The position numbers were made by a program, and so were the translations under genes. 64,000 bases of DNA from Neobacillus drentensis (lineage in GTDB: Bacteria > Bacillota > Bacilli > Bacillales > Cytobacillaceae): positions 5,814,001-5,878,000 of the forward strand of contig NZ_CP091110.1 of the NCBI RefSeq assembly GCF_021560175.1, read 5' to 3'. Positions 33,280-43,163 of the stretch are shown one piece after another (the stretch's first letter is position 1; every line of letters starts with the position of its first letter). The notes under the pieces are model-generated. The model saw only the letters and a program-made list of their open reading frames with translations. It was not told where the DNA came from and did no database searches.

Positions 33280-34368
33280 TTATGAAATTCTTATACTGGA
33301 TAAATCGATTTCTTCTTCTACTTCATCATTTGAACCATTTTCACTTTCAACTGCTTCTTTTTTCCACAAAAATAACATGATTCCTGTCACACAAGATCCA
33401 ATAAATAGGGCAATTGTGAATAACAATGGATGATTCATGGCTGGGACGATAAACATTCCGCCTGATGGAACTGGTGAACCAACTCCCCACATCATCGATA
33501 AACCGCCGCCAATAGCAGCCCCTAATGTACAGGAAGTAACAACACGGAGTAAATCAACTGCTGCAATTGGGATAACACCTTCGGTAATCATGCAGATACC
33601 CATTGGAAAGGCAATTTTAATATTATCTTCTTCTTTTTTCGTATATTTCTTCTTCCGAAATGCTTTTGCCAAAAGCCATGAAATCGTTACACCAAACGGT
33701 GGAACCATAGAAGCCAGGATTTTTACTGCTTCTGGTTCATATACTTTTTCCAGTAATAAGCCATCTGCAAATAATGATGCTACTTTGTTTACAGGTCCAC
33801 CGAAATCAAAAGCAGCCATCCCGCCTAAAATAGCACCAAAGACAAATTTCATTGACCCTTGCATACCTGTTAAGAAGGAAGTTAATCCATGAGTAGCCCA
33901 TACAATCGGAACACCTAGGACAAAGAACATTAACAATCCTACTACCAAACTAGAAATTAACGGGACGATCATCATAGGCATCAAACCTTCTGCCCACTTT
34001 GGTACCTTTAAATTATTTTTTAGATAGGTAACAAAATATCCTACGATAAAGCCGCCTAACATTCCGCCTAAGAATCCTGCACCTATGGCATTTGCAATTA
34101 AACCCATTAATAAACCTGGCGCAATACCTGGACGATCTGCAATGGAGTAAGCAATCGCTCCAGCAATAACTGGTGCCAATAATCCCATTCCCATAACACC
34201 AAGTGAGACGAGTGCTGAAGGGATTGAAAAACTCTCTTTATAATTTTCAATAACCGTACCGCCTGTTAAATTTCCGATTGCAATAAGTAGTCCTGATGCA
34301 ACAACTAAAGGTAACATATATGAAATAGCAGTTAATGCATGTTTTTTAATTTGCAGCTTCTTCAACAT
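33280..34368 (-). CDS. PTS fructose-type EIIC permease
   Basis: A 362-residue membrane component with eight to nine hydrophobic helices. The fructose-family EIIC signatures are visible: GGMLGGFIVGYFVTYL, FVFGAILGGMAAFDFGGPVNK near residue 180, and FPMGICMITEGVIPIAAVDL near residue 270 with the conserved Glu. It translocates a ketose or similar sugar while the EIIB protein phosphorylates it. It is 12 bases downstream of the EIIB gene. The C-terminus is acidic (NDEVEEEIDLSS). Confidence 0.94.
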   Translation of the reverse strand: MLKKLQIKKHALTAISYMLPLVVASGLLIAIGNLTGGTVIENYKESFSIPSALVSLGVMGMGLLAPVIAGAIAYSIADRPGIAPGLLMGLIANAIGAGFLGGMLGGFIVGYFVTYLKNNLKVPKWAEGLMPMMIVPLISSLVVGLLMFFVLGVPIVWATHGLTSFLTGMQGSMKFVFGAILGGMAAFDFGGPVNKVASLFADGLLLEKVYEPEAVKILASMVPPFGVTISWLLAKAFRKKKYTKKEEDNIKIAFPMGICMITEGVIPIAAVDLLRVVTSCTLGAAIGGGLSMMWGVGSPVPSGGMFIVPAMNHPLLFTIALFIGSCVTGIMLFLWKKEAVESENGSNDEVEEEIDLSSIRIS

Positions 34369-34380
34369 ATTAGCTCCTCC

Positions 34381-34698
34381 TTATTGTTTACCGGTTAATT
34401 CCAACTCAATTTTTTTATATAATTGTTTTGGTGCTTTAATAGCAATCGTGGTTGGAATTTCAAGTATTCTTTTTCCTTTAAATCGCTCCTTTCCGCTCAC
34501 TTTAATATCTGCAGCAATAATGACTAAATCAGCATCGTCAATTTCTTTCTTCGTTAGTTCATTCTCTATTCCAATGGTTCCTTGGGTTTCAATACGAACA
34601 TGATGACCAAATTCTTGGCCTGTCTTGATTAATTTCTCTTTTGCAATATAAGTATGGGCAATTCCTGACGTACAAGCTGAAATTCCAACAATATTCAT
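34381..34698 (-). CDS. PTS fructose-type EIIB protein
   Basis: A 105-residue domain protein with the phospho-cysteine loop VGISACTSGIAHTYIAKEKL (Cys at residue 9) and the later ADLVIIAADIKVSGKERF. It accepts phosphate from the EIIA protein encoded just upstream and passes it to the incoming sugar. Standalone EIIA, EIIB and EIIC polypeptides are the arrangement of many fructose-like systems. Confidence 0.94.
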   Translation of the reverse strand: MNIVGISACTSGIAHTYIAKEKLIKTGQEFGHHVRIETQGTIGIENELTKKEIDDADLVIIAADIKVSGKERFKGKRILEIPTTIAIKAPKQLYKKIELELTGKQ

Positions 34699-34710
34699 AA
34701 TTAACTCCTC

Positions 34711-35196
34711 CTAACGGTTATTTTCTGATAATAAATTCATAATTTCTTGCTTCGTTTTAACCATTTGAAAGCCCTGAAGAATATCATCATCCGCTAATAA
34801 AGTAGCTACCTTCTGCAATAATTTAATATGCACAGTCGTTGAATCTGAATTTTTTACGGCAAATAAGAAGATAACTTCGATTGGTTCACCATCCAATGAT
34901 TCCCACTCCACTGGCTGTTTCGTTCGGCCGATCGCCAATGATGTTTTGATAACGCTATCAGATTTTCCATGTGGGATGGCTATTCCCTTTTCAAGACCTG
35001 TCTCCCCCTCACTCTCGCGATATAACACATCCTTAATGAATTCTTTCTCACTATCTATACAATGATTCATATATAACAAATGCGTTAATTCCTCAATAAC
35101 TCCTAATTTAGTAGTAGCTTGTAAGTTTAAATCTATTAAATCCTCTGTGATTACTTTGCTTATATCTAATTCTTCCAATTTAGTATCCATTCTCAA
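34711..35196 (-). CDS. PTS fructose/mannitol-type EIIA protein
   Basis: A 161-residue phosphocarrier with the active histidine in GIAIPHGKSDSVIKTSLAIG around residue 86 and a C-terminal KLLQKVATLLADDDIL segment. It receives phosphate from HPr. The gene sits 10 bases after the PRD regulator and 12 before the EIIB gene. Besides transport it probably phosphorylates the regulator's PRD domains. Confidence 0.94.
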   Translation of the reverse strand: MRMDTKLEELDISKVITEDLIDLNLQATTKLGVIEELTHLLYMNHCIDSEKEFIKDVLYRESEGETGLEKGIAIPHGKSDSVIKTSLAIGRTKQPVEWESLDGEPIEVIFLFAVKNSDSTTVHIKLLQKVATLLADDDILQGFQMVKTKQEIMNLLSENNR

Positions 35197-35206
35197 ATTC
35201 CCCCGT

Positions 35207-36718
35207 TCAAGTTACTTCTGCTTTTTTCCTCTTATAGTAATTACTAATAAACTGATCAATTTTCTGTTTATCATCATCATTTAAAATAGGACTAACCAAA
35301 ATAGTGGGTTTATCTATTATGCTCTTTATTTTCACTGTTGAAATGACAAGTTCAATATCATCATAATCGTCTTTTTTGATTCGATGCTGAGCAACAATTC
35401 TTTTTACTTCTATATTCGTAAACATTTTTTTGATTTTTTCACTTAACAAATGGGAAGTTCCTATACCGCTTGTGCACTCAATTAAAACAGGAATCTTTTT
35501 TGAAATTCGGTCTTCAATTGAAATTTGAAAGTACAAAGTAATATAGCCGACTTCTTCATCTGTTAAATTTCTCACAAATAAACCATTTTCATTTACCTCA
35601 TAGATACATTGTTTAATCATTTTAAACGTATCACGAAAATTTGTTTTAATAGATTCTAATATGGGATTAACGATATATATATTATGGTTCAAACGGTACA
35701 CCATGGCATGAAGATGATAGGTTAGCTGATCCCTTAATAATTCTTCTTCTTCCAGGTTATGGCCAATCTTTTCAGATACTTTCTTTACCAGCTGTTTGGA
35801 AAGTTCCATCACTTTCTCGCTCATGATTTCTTCAGTATCTTGATTCATCAGAAATCTTGAAGTCATTTTGTAAGCTTTTAAAATATAGTACAGCTTCTTA
35901 ATTTCATAATCTTTCAATCTAACGGAATAATGCAGCTCCACTTTTCGGACAAGTTCAGCCGTAATTAGATAGGCCTTTGATTGTTTCTCCAAAGATTCAA
36001 ATGATTCTTCCCTATTTATGTGCTGTGAATAATTTATGTGTTTCTCAATAATAGAAAGAAGGCTGCAGAATAAAGTCAAATAGACAGGCTGATCTAAAAG
36101 TATTTCTTTTTCCTCTTGAATTTCATGAAGAAACTTCTTTATTTCAAACAGTCTATTATAATGATTTCTTACTTCTTCAATAAACTTTGGTATGTGATAT
36201 TGGCTAAATGGATCACCTGATTGTTTCAAAAAACTTTCTATAATCACTGACATTAACCTATTGATGGAAAGCTGATGCCCCTCAATATATGTTCCGTTGT
36301 TCACCCTTAACAATCTAAGGTCATAGGGTCTTATTTCTGTCTCAATATAGTTAAAATCGTTAATGATCGAACTTTGGCTTACAAAATATCTTTCTGATAA
36401 CTTCTGGAGGGATGTCTTCATAGGTGCAATAGAAAGAAGATATAGCAATAAATTAATACGCCTTTCTTTAGAACTACCGAAAATGACCTGCTCATCTTTC
36501 TCAATTTCCTCATTTGGTGTAAGTAAGTATCCGAGGTTTTCCTTCTTAGTGAGGGTGTAGTTTTTCAAATGATAATCTGATATTTTTTGAATATCCCGAT
36601 AAATCGTTTTTGTAGAAACAGACAATTGAGAAGACAAATCATAAGCCGTGACATAATCACTATTATTCTGCAATATTTGAATAATCTTATGTTGGCGTTC
36701 ATTCAACTCATATGCCAT
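35207..36718 (-). CDS. PRD-domain transcriptional regulator (LicR/MtlR type, without EIIA domain)
   Basis: The 503 residues comprise an N-terminal helix-turn-helix (YDLSSQLSVSTKTIYRDIQK), a second Mga-like HTH near residue 110 (LSERYFVSQSSIINDFNYIE), two PRD domains (about residues 190-395, with histidines such as HYSVRLKDYE and HLHAMVYRLNHNIY) and a C-terminal EIIB-like domain with ECTSGIGTSHLLSEKIKKMF near residue 415. Related activators control PTS operons by phosphorylation from HPr and their own EII proteins; the usual C-terminal EIIA domain is absent and may be replaced by the separate EIIA encoded next. It is the first gene of the operon and should activate it. Confidence 0.92.
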   Translation of the reverse strand: MAYELNERQHKIIQILQNNSDYVTAYDLSSQLSVSTKTIYRDIQKISDYHLKNYTLTKKENLGYLLTPNEEIEKDEQVIFGSSKERRINLLLYLLSIAPMKTSLQKLSERYFVSQSSIINDFNYIETEIRPYDLRLLRVNNGTYIEGHQLSINRLMSVIIESFLKQSGDPFSQYHIPKFIEEVRNHYNRLFEIKKFLHEIQEEKEILLDQPVYLTLFCSLLSIIEKHINYSQHINREESFESLEKQSKAYLITAELVRKVELHYSVRLKDYEIKKLYYILKAYKMTSRFLMNQDTEEIMSEKVMELSKQLVKKVSEKIGHNLEEEELLRDQLTYHLHAMVYRLNHNIYIVNPILESIKTNFRDTFKMIKQCIYEVNENGLFVRNLTDEEVGYITLYFQISIEDRISKKIPVLIECTSGIGTSHLLSEKIKKMFTNIEVKRIVAQHRIKKDDYDDIELVISTVKIKSIIDKPTILVSPILNDDDKQKIDQFISNYYKRKKAEVT

Positions 36719-36759
36719 TCTCGCGTATCACCTCTTTTCTATGTTTTAATCATAAATTA

Positions 36760-36774
36760 ATGAAAGCGTATCCA
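36760..36774. promoter_or_regulatory. Probable cre site (CcpA) before the PTS operon
   Basis: ATGAAAGCGTATCCA fits the catabolite-responsive consensus WTGNAARCGNWWWCA with one mismatch. It lies 42 bases before the regulator's start codon, so glucose repression of the operon is expected. Confidence 0.55.
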
Positions 36775-36840
36775 CAATTACAATTTTTATCGTTTTTCTT
36801 TGTCCCTATTAAAGTGAGCAAAACTCAACTTTTTAGAAAA

Positions 36841-36874
36841 AAATAAGACAGCGCCTAAAAAACTCGGCGCTGTC
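36841..36874 (-). terminator. Terminator of the giant secreted-protein gene
   Basis: GACAGCGCC and GGCGCTGTC form a perfect 9-bp stem; on the minus strand it is followed by TTATTTTTTTC. It lies about 100 bases after the gene's stop codon. Confidence 0.9.
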
Positions 36875-36976
36875 AACATCATAATCCAGAAAACGTAAAT
36901 GTTATAGTAGAGGAAAATTCAGTGGTTTGTTCTAGAGTAAAGTGTCTATAGTTATTTCAACTACCACTTAACCTAT

Positions 36977-39900
36977 TTAATATGCTTTACCACTAATAAT
37001 CAATGTCCATCCACTATATACTTTTGTCGTCCCAACCGTTCGATAGGCTCTTACTTTATAGTAATAAATCCTTCCTCGCACTAATCCACTATTGGTATAA
37101 GAGGTAGACGTTGTACTTTTTACTAAACTATAGGTTCCTGATGAGGTTGTAGATCGGTAAAGTTCATAGCCATTTGCACCTAAAACAGGGCTCCATGTTA
37201 GTTTAACACTTGTTGAATTTAATCTAGCTGCCTTGAAATTCGTTGGAACAGATGGTACCGACTTTGCAGAAACCACCGCTGAATAATTACCGTATACTTT
37301 CGTTTTCCCAACCATTCGGTAAGCTTTTAATTTGTAAAAATACAGTCGATTGGTTGTAAGTCCTGTATTAGTCAAACTTGTCGATGTAGTGGTTCCGATC
37401 AATGAATAAGATCCTGAACTAGATGTGGCTCGATAAACCTCATACCCACTTACGCCGCTAACAGCAACCCAACTTATTTTTAAACCATTATAAGAAGAGG
37501 AAGTTGCTTTAACTCCGGTTGGCGTGGCAGGTATTGGTTTTGCTGAAACGATTGTAGAAAAATCACTATAAACTTTCATACTTCCAACCGTTTTGTATGC
37601 TCTAATTTTATAATAATACGAATAGTTAGTGGCCAATCCTCCATTAACAAAACTTGTCGATGTAGTGGTTCCAACTAATGAATAAGTACCTGTACTGGAG
37701 GTGGCTCGGTAGATCTCATAGCCACTTGCTCCACTCACTGCTCCCCAATTTATTCTTAAACTATTAAACGATGATGAAGCAGCAGTAACGGAAGTGGGTG
37801 GTACCGGTATTGGTTTTGCAGAGACCATAGAACTAAAATCACTAGAAGCAGTAGGTATACCTGCCTTGTAAGCTAAAACTTTATAATAATAGGTGGTCCC
37901 TGTATTTAAAGAAGTATTGGTATACATAGTGCTAATGGTGGTTGCCATTTTTGTAAAAGGACCCGAACTTGAAGTGGATCGATAGATCTCATATCCTGAT
38001 GCATCACCCACCGCATTCCAGCTTAGTTTTACGCTGTTGTAGGAATCAGATACAGCTTTCACGTTTATCGGCATAGAAAGCGGAGATTTTACAGTGACAA
38101 TCACCTTATATGCCTTTTCCGTTCCATCCTTTGAAGTGGAAGTTAAAACAATGACATTATCACCTGTTTTGATACTCGCATTACCAACTCCAGTAACAGA
38201 TGTATTCGAATCTTCTGTGGTTGCTCCGACATTTACGTTAGTAACAGTACCATAAATCGTTAAATGATATTCGGATACATCTGGTGAAAAGCCAGGAGTC
38301 AACGGGTACTCTTGTGTTCCTGATTTTATTGAGATTCCAGATAGCCTTGCATTTGATGGATTACTGATAAAAAGTGCATTCGATTGTGAAAATTGGTTTG
38401 TATTCCCCACCAGATCCTCAAAATTCAATTCCATATTTACATTTCCATAGGTACCACCACTCGGTATGACATAATAAAACTCAAACGTTTTGCTATCAAC
38501 TTGAGTCATTTCATACTCTTGATTAAGGGCACCAGTTAACTTTATTTTTACACCGGGCTTTACAGGTTCACTAAACGTAGCCGTAAAGGAGGCAACGTCC
38601 CCTGCTTCATACACTTTTTTATCTGATACAAGTGAAGTAATCGTTGGTCTCACCCCATCAGGAGTAAATAAGTTATAAGCATAGAATTTACCATCCCGAT
38701 TAATGCCTGAATATTTATTACCGGCCAAATCCTCGATATTCCAAAGATATACCCCAAACGGACCTTTTGCATTTTCTTCTATTGTATATTCGTAACTAAA
38801 TTTAGTCCCATTACTCCCCGTAACTTCTTTCATTTCGTTAACAGCTGAAAACTCCTCATCACCAATTAGTAGTTTCATAGTTGGTTTTACTGGCTCCGTA
38901 AAAGTAGCAGTAATGAGTACTTTATCGCCTATTTTCGGGTTTTTAGGCGTTGCTTCCATGCCTACGACATACGGAGGAGCGGCATCCGCTTCAAATAAAT
39001 TTGCTTGTTGATACTCTTTATACAAACTGCCATTTTGATCATATGCATTAGTAATTCGCGCACTCATTTTCCCATTAAAATTGACAGCAACTGGGTAGGT
39101 GTATACGTATTTTGTCCCTTTACTTCCCGTTACCTCTGTCATTGAAACTGAAGGCAGTGTGAAATTTTCCCCCTCTAAAGTTATCTGAACCCCAGGCTTC
39201 ACACTTTCTGAAAAATTAGCCGTAATTGTAATCTTATCATCAATTTTTCCAAGCGCCTTTGATGCAGTCAGGGATTGTATAGGAAGAGGCTTATTCGCCT
39301 TAGAGAAAACAGCTTTTTCAGTATAACTGTCATAGATTGTCCCATCTGCTGTCGTAACCTTCTTTAAGGTAACATCTACCTGGCCTTCAGTATAATTACT
39401 TGGGACACAATAATCCAATGTATATTTTGTCCCGTTACTTCCCTCTACCTCTTTCATCTGTGAACCTTGTAAATCCGCACCACCACTTAAGTCAATCGTG
39501 AAGTCAGGTTTTACACTCTGATAGAAAGTGGCCGTTAGGGTAATCTTTTCTCCTGCTTTTGTTTGCGATTTTGATGATTCCACGGATTGTAATGGAATGA
39601 CTTGAAAGGCATTTTGTTTTTCTTCGTTATTTCCAAACAAATCAAAGACGTGGGGAAATTTAATATCTATATGTCCATAATCACTTGGCTTTACAACATA
39701 GGAAAAAGCTCGCTCATTTTCGCTTTTCACATCCATCTGACCATCAAAAATAATAGAATCTCCATGTAGAAGTTGGATTTGATTATCCTGAATGTTGTAA
39801 GCACCATTGTTCTTTAACGAAATATTGATTGTATCACTCGGTTTTACAATCTTTTTATCTACCGAAATCGTTCCTGTATTAAGAGCTTCATTGTCTGGGT

Positions 39901-41623
39901 AATTCCTAGCTGCTACAACTGTTCCGTCACTTTTAAGTCCAACAACATGTGTGTAGCCACTGCTGATGGCAATAATATCTTTCCAGCCGCTTACAATCCT
40001 TGCCCCAAAGGCAAAATTGCCATTCACTAGAACGGTTCCATCTTGTTTCAAGGCAATCTGATGATCATGATAAGCTGAAATGGCCTTTATATCCTGCCAT
40101 CCTTGTATATCTGAAATCATCCCATCATTATAATATCCTTTAAATACTAACGTACCATCTTTCTTTAGCCCAACGGTATGGGTGTCACTAGTACTAATTG
40201 CAACAATATCTTTCCATACGCTTATATTGGTTTCTTGTGGGCCTCCTTGTCTTTCCCCGGCCTCTACGACAGTCCCGTCACTTTTTAGGCCATACAATTT
40301 GTTTTGACCGCCAAAGATCGCGACGATATCTGTCCAATCATTTACATCCCCTGTTAGTCCATAATAATCATACCCAGTGGCAACTACTGTACCATCACTC
40401 TTTAAACCCGCTGTATAGTGATCACCTGCTGCGATAGCGACAATCTCTTTCCAGTCACCCACGTTTAGGGTTCCATAATAATCCATTCCCGTGGCCACAA
40501 CGGTTCCATCTGTTTTTAGACCAACTGTGTGATTAAAGCCGGCGGCCACCGCTTTAATGCCCGTCCAATCATCGACATTAAGCTGTCCATTATCATTATT
40601 CCCGGCGGCAACTACGGTCCCATCTTTTTTCAAACCAACCGTGTGAAATCCACCTGCAGATATGGCAGTGATATCTCTCCAATCACTTACATTACGCTGC
40701 CCAAGATCACTGCCTCCAGCGGACACAAGGGTTCCATCGCTTTTAAGACCAACGATTTGATTACTTTGAGCTGTTATAGCGACAATCCCTTTCCATTCTG
40801 ATAAAATCCTTTGGGCATACTTATCCAATGTACCAGTCACAACCAATGTACCATCACTTTTCAACCCAACAGTAAAGGAATTGCTCGTAGAGATGGAAAC
40901 GATGTCGGTCCAGCCGCTTACATCTAATGGACCATTCCAGTTTCCCCCTGTAGCCACCACGGTCCCATCTTTCTTTAACCCGACCGTATGGTCAGAGGCA
41001 GCAGATAATGAAACAATATCCTTCCAATCCGTAACGTTTCCTTGTCCTGAGGAATTATCACCCGCTGCCACAACGGTTCCATCGTTCTTTAAACCAACTG
41101 TATGATTATTTCCTGCGGCAATGGCTACAATCCCAGACGTGTTACTGAAATTGGTGCGAAAAGAACTATTATACCCTGCTGAAGCTATAGATCCATCGCT
41201 TTTTAAGCCGACAGTAAAATCATCTCCGGCAGCAATGTCAACCATATTCGTCCAATCACTGACACTCGTTGATCCCCAAGAATCACTCCCAGTGGCTACG
41301 ACAGTTCCGTCGCTTCTTAAACCCACTGTATAATAATTGCCAGCGACAATTTTATTTAGATCCTTCCAATCGCTCACATTCGATTGAAATTGATTGTTAT
41401 TCCCAGTCGAATAAACCGTTCCATCCGCTCGAATAAAAGAAGTAGTATCATAGTCTGCGGCAATTTTCCCTTCTAACTGCTTTGCCTCTTCCCTAGTTAA
41501 AAACACACCGGAGGCTTTTACTTCTTTTATATTTTGAAATTTACCCCCTATTGAAACTGGAATATTCATTATTAACAGGGTAACAACGACCATCAAAATT
41601 AGTGCTTTATAAAACCTTATCAA
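36977..41623 (-). CDS. Giant secreted protein: RCC1-like propeller repeats, Ig-like repeats, cadherin-like domain, four FnIII domains
   Basis: A 1548-residue exported protein; TTG start behind GGGGGAGAGTCAA and signal peptide with hydrophobic core ALILMVVVTLLIMNIPVSI. Residues about 45-590 contain some fifteen RCC1/tubulin-suppressor-like units of about 37 residues (VGLKSDGTVVATG, then xxDWxDIVAIAAG), which should build one or two beta-propellers. Residues 690-1090 hold four related beta-sandwich repeats (KAGEKITLTATF, SVKPDFTI type). A cadherin-like domain follows near 1100-1180 (GDNVIVLTSTSKDGTEKAYK), then four FnIII domains (YEIYRSTSSSGPF type). No LPXTG or anchor is seen, so it is probably released or loosely bound. 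It is transcribed alone. An adhesive or glycan-binding role is inference. Confidence 0.88.
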   Translation of the reverse strand: MIRFYKALILMVVVTLLIMNIPVSIGGKFQNIKEVKASGVFLTREEAKQLEGKIAADYDTTSFIRADGTVYSTGNNNQFQSNVSDWKDLNKIVAGNYYTVGLRSDGTVVATGSDSWGSTSVSDWTNMVDIAAGDDFTVGLKSDGSIASAGYNSSFRTNFSNTSGIVAIAAGNNHTVGLKNDGTVVAAGDNSSGQGNVTDWKDIVSLSAASDHTVGLKKDGTVVATGGNWNGPLDVSGWTDIVSISTSNSFTVGLKSDGTLVVTGTLDKYAQRILSEWKGIVAITAQSNQIVGLKSDGTLVSAGGSDLGQRNVSDWRDITAISAGGFHTVGLKKDGTVVAAGNNDNGQLNVDDWTGIKAVAAGFNHTVGLKTDGTVVATGMDYYGTLNVGDWKEIVAIAAGDHYTAGLKSDGTVVATGYDYYGLTGDVNDWTDIVAIFGGQNKLYGLKSDGTVVEAGERQGGPQETNISVWKDIVAISTSDTHTVGLKKDGTLVFKGYYNDGMISDIQGWQDIKAISAYHDHQIALKQDGTVLVNGNFAFGARIVSGWKDIIAISSGYTHVVGLKSDGTVVAARNYPDNEALNTGTISVDKKIVKPSDTINISLKNNGAYNIQDNQIQLLHGDSIIFDGQMDVKSENERAFSYVVKPSDYGHIDIKFPHVFDLFGNNEEKQNAFQVIPLQSVESSKSQTKAGEKITLTATFYQSVKPDFTIDLSGGADLQGSQMKEVEGSNGTKYTLDYCVPSNYTEGQVDVTLKKVTTADGTIYDSYTEKAVFSKANKPLPIQSLTASKALGKIDDKITITANFSESVKPGVQITLEGENFTLPSVSMTEVTGSKGTKYVYTYPVAVNFNGKMSARITNAYDQNGSLYKEYQQANLFEADAAPPYVVGMEATPKNPKIGDKVLITATFTEPVKPTMKLLIGDEEFSAVNEMKEVTGSNGTKFSYEYTIEENAKGPFGVYLWNIEDLAGNKYSGINRDGKFYAYNLFTPDGVRPTITSLVSDKKVYEAGDVASFTATFSEPVKPGVKIKLTGALNQEYEMTQVDSKTFEFYYVIPSGGTYGNVNMELNFEDLVGNTNQFSQSNALFISNPSNARLSGISIKSGTQEYPLTPGFSPDVSEYHLTIYGTVTNVNVGATTEDSNTSVTGVGNASIKTGDNVIVLTSTSKDGTEKAYKVIVTVKSPLSMPINVKAVSDSYNSVKLSWNAVGDASGYEIYRSTSSSGPFTKMATTISTMYTNTSLNTGTTYYYKVLAYKAGIPTASSDFSSMVSAKPIPVPPTSVTAASSSFNSLRINWGAVSGASGYEIYRATSSTGTYSLVGTTTSTSFVNGGLATNYSYYYKIRAYKTVGSMKVYSDFSTIVSAKPIPATPTGVKATSSSYNGLKISWVAVSGVSGYEVYRATSSSGSYSLIGTTTSTSLTNTGLTTNRLYFYKLKAYRMVGKTKVYGNYSAVVSAKSVPSVPTNFKAARLNSTSVKLTWSPVLGANGYELYRSTTSSGTYSLVKSTTSTSYTNSGLVRGRIYYYKVRAYRTVGTTKVYSGWTLIISGKAY

Positions 41624-41962
41624 TTGACTCTCCCCCTCAAAACCTTAACCTGCCCCATGCTAGTTCCTCCTAGAAATGATACATAATCTTTGGTTCTTTC
41701 ATCCTCCTATGTAACTAGTACTTTTTCATTATATTATAAAAAAACAGTTGATTTATATGATGTAATTTAATAAATTTCTGGAAGAAATAAAATTATTAAT
41801 CTTTGTCGCCTGATTAAGACAACCCTTAAGTATGATAAGTGAAATTGAGTTACTTAACACCTTGAATGGTGATTTGCCTTATTAAAAAATAGGTGGTCTA
41901 AAAAAGGGATTTCTAAATTAATCTAGAATAGGTAATCATTCACAGCACAGGAGGATATACTC
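41624..41962. other. Divergent intergenic region
   Basis: About 340 AT-rich bases that must contain promoters for the giant secreted protein (minus) and the Pmp3-like gene (plus). I see no gene or structured RNA, and no confident promoter pair. Confidence 0.4.
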
Positions 41963-42172
41963 ATGCTTTATTTATTTGCAATTATTTTTCCGCCGGTAGC
42001 AATCCTTATTAAAGGAAAACCATTTCAAGCACTATTCAATGTACTTCTAACGCTTTGCTTTTGGGCTCCTGGTGTAGTCCATGCGTGGATAGTCATTAAT
42101 GGTGCCAATAAAGATGCCCGGATGAAAAAACAAGCCCAATTAATTGCAGAAGCACAATCCAAAAGGTTATAA
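41963..42172 (+). CDS. Pmp3/YqaE-family small membrane protein
   Basis: A 69-residue protein with two hydrophobic helices (LYLFAIIFPPVAILIKGK and LFNVLLTLCFWAPGVVHAW) and a charged tail. The FPPVAI and CFWAPGVVHA motifs are those of the UPF0057/Pmp3 family of stress-linked membrane proteolipids. The ATG follows CAGGAGGATATACTC. Confidence 0.85.
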   Translation: MLYLFAIIFPPVAILIKGKPFQALFNVLLTLCFWAPGVVHAWIVINGANKDARMKKQAQLIAEAQSKRL

Positions 42173-42252
42173 ACCATCTCAAGCGAGAGGAGTAATTGGG
42201 AGCAGGTACTGCCTACTCTCTTTTGTAAAAACATTTAATAAAGGGTGAGTTC

Positions 42253-42891
42253 ATGAAAAAGGCTGTTTCAACATTTACAGGAATTTTGTTAATGGTCGCA
42301 TTATTTTCTTTTAAGTACTTTTATCTTGATGCTCCAAAGCATGAGACTTTATCTGAATCTGAAAAGGTATCGGACCAACAGTTGGAGGAAATCTTTAATA
42401 AGAATAAAGAAACAATTGAAGAAGTGGACAATGCGGAGGAAGTAGTTGCTCCAGTAGAGAAGCCTAAGGAAGAGATAACTGTCAAGGAACAAAAACCAGC
42501 AACTATTACTTTTACAGAAGACGATATAAAAATGGCTATCTTAAGCGGAGATACGAACAAACTTTCATCCTACTTAGAAAATGGATTAGATCCGGATTAT
42601 ATTATTAAAGAAAATACACAATTAAAAGATTCTTTACTAACATTTGCTATAGGTGCAGGACATAATAGCATTATTAAAACTCTATTAGAGCATGGGGCTG
42701 ACCCTAATTTCATCGATGGTGGAGGAATTCCCGCAATAGCAGGTGCAACCATTTCGCGTAATAAAGAAGCAGTGGAGTTATTACTTTCTTATAATGCTAA
42801 CCCCAATCTAACGGGTACATATAAAGTCACCGCTTTAGAGGTAGCCTTAAGTCAAGGATATGATGAGTTGGTACCTTTATTATCCCGCTAG
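42253..42891 (+). CDS. Membrane-anchored ankyrin-repeat protein
   Basis: A 212-residue protein with an N-terminal signal-anchor (FTGILLMVALFSFKYFYL), an acidic linker to about residue 85 and then three to four ankyrin-type repeats (KMAILSGDTNKLSSYLENGL, then GHNSIIKTLLEHGADPNFID, NKEAVELLLSYNANPNLTGT). Ankyrin repeats bind partner proteins, here presumably outside the membrane. ATG follows AAGGGTGAGTTC. It is 80 bases after the Pmp3-like gene on the same strand, so the two may be cotranscribed. Partner unknown. Confidence 0.82.
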   Translation: MKKAVSTFTGILLMVALFSFKYFYLDAPKHETLSESEKVSDQQLEEIFNKNKETIEEVDNAEEVVAPVEKPKEEITVKEQKPATITFTEDDIKMAILSGDTNKLSSYLENGLDPDYIIKENTQLKDSLLTFAIGAGHNSIIKTLLEHGADPNFIDGGGIPAIAGATISRNKEAVELLLSYNANPNLTGTYKVTALEVALSQGYDELVPLLSR

Positions 42892-43163
42892 TTTTGAATG
42901 GACATAGAAACCATGCTATTACAATTTAGGTACGAACAGAAAGTGTGAATTACGAGATGGACCTTATTAAACCAAGGTAACAAGAATTGAAGATTGGGTT
43001 GCTGTTGCCACCTTTTTCATATTTCCTATAAGAGGGAAAAATCAATAATTGTTTTTATTTTTTTTAGTAGTTCCTGATTGTTTAACAGTAACAGGACTTT
43101 AAACTGAGAATATCTAATAAAATGAAATATATATAATTCATATTTTGAGGAGATAAGGTAAAA

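Noticed and set aside
33437..33892. A 151-codon open frame on the plus strand
   Set aside because: It lies opposite the PTS EIIC gene, which has clear family motifs; the antisense product is low complexity.
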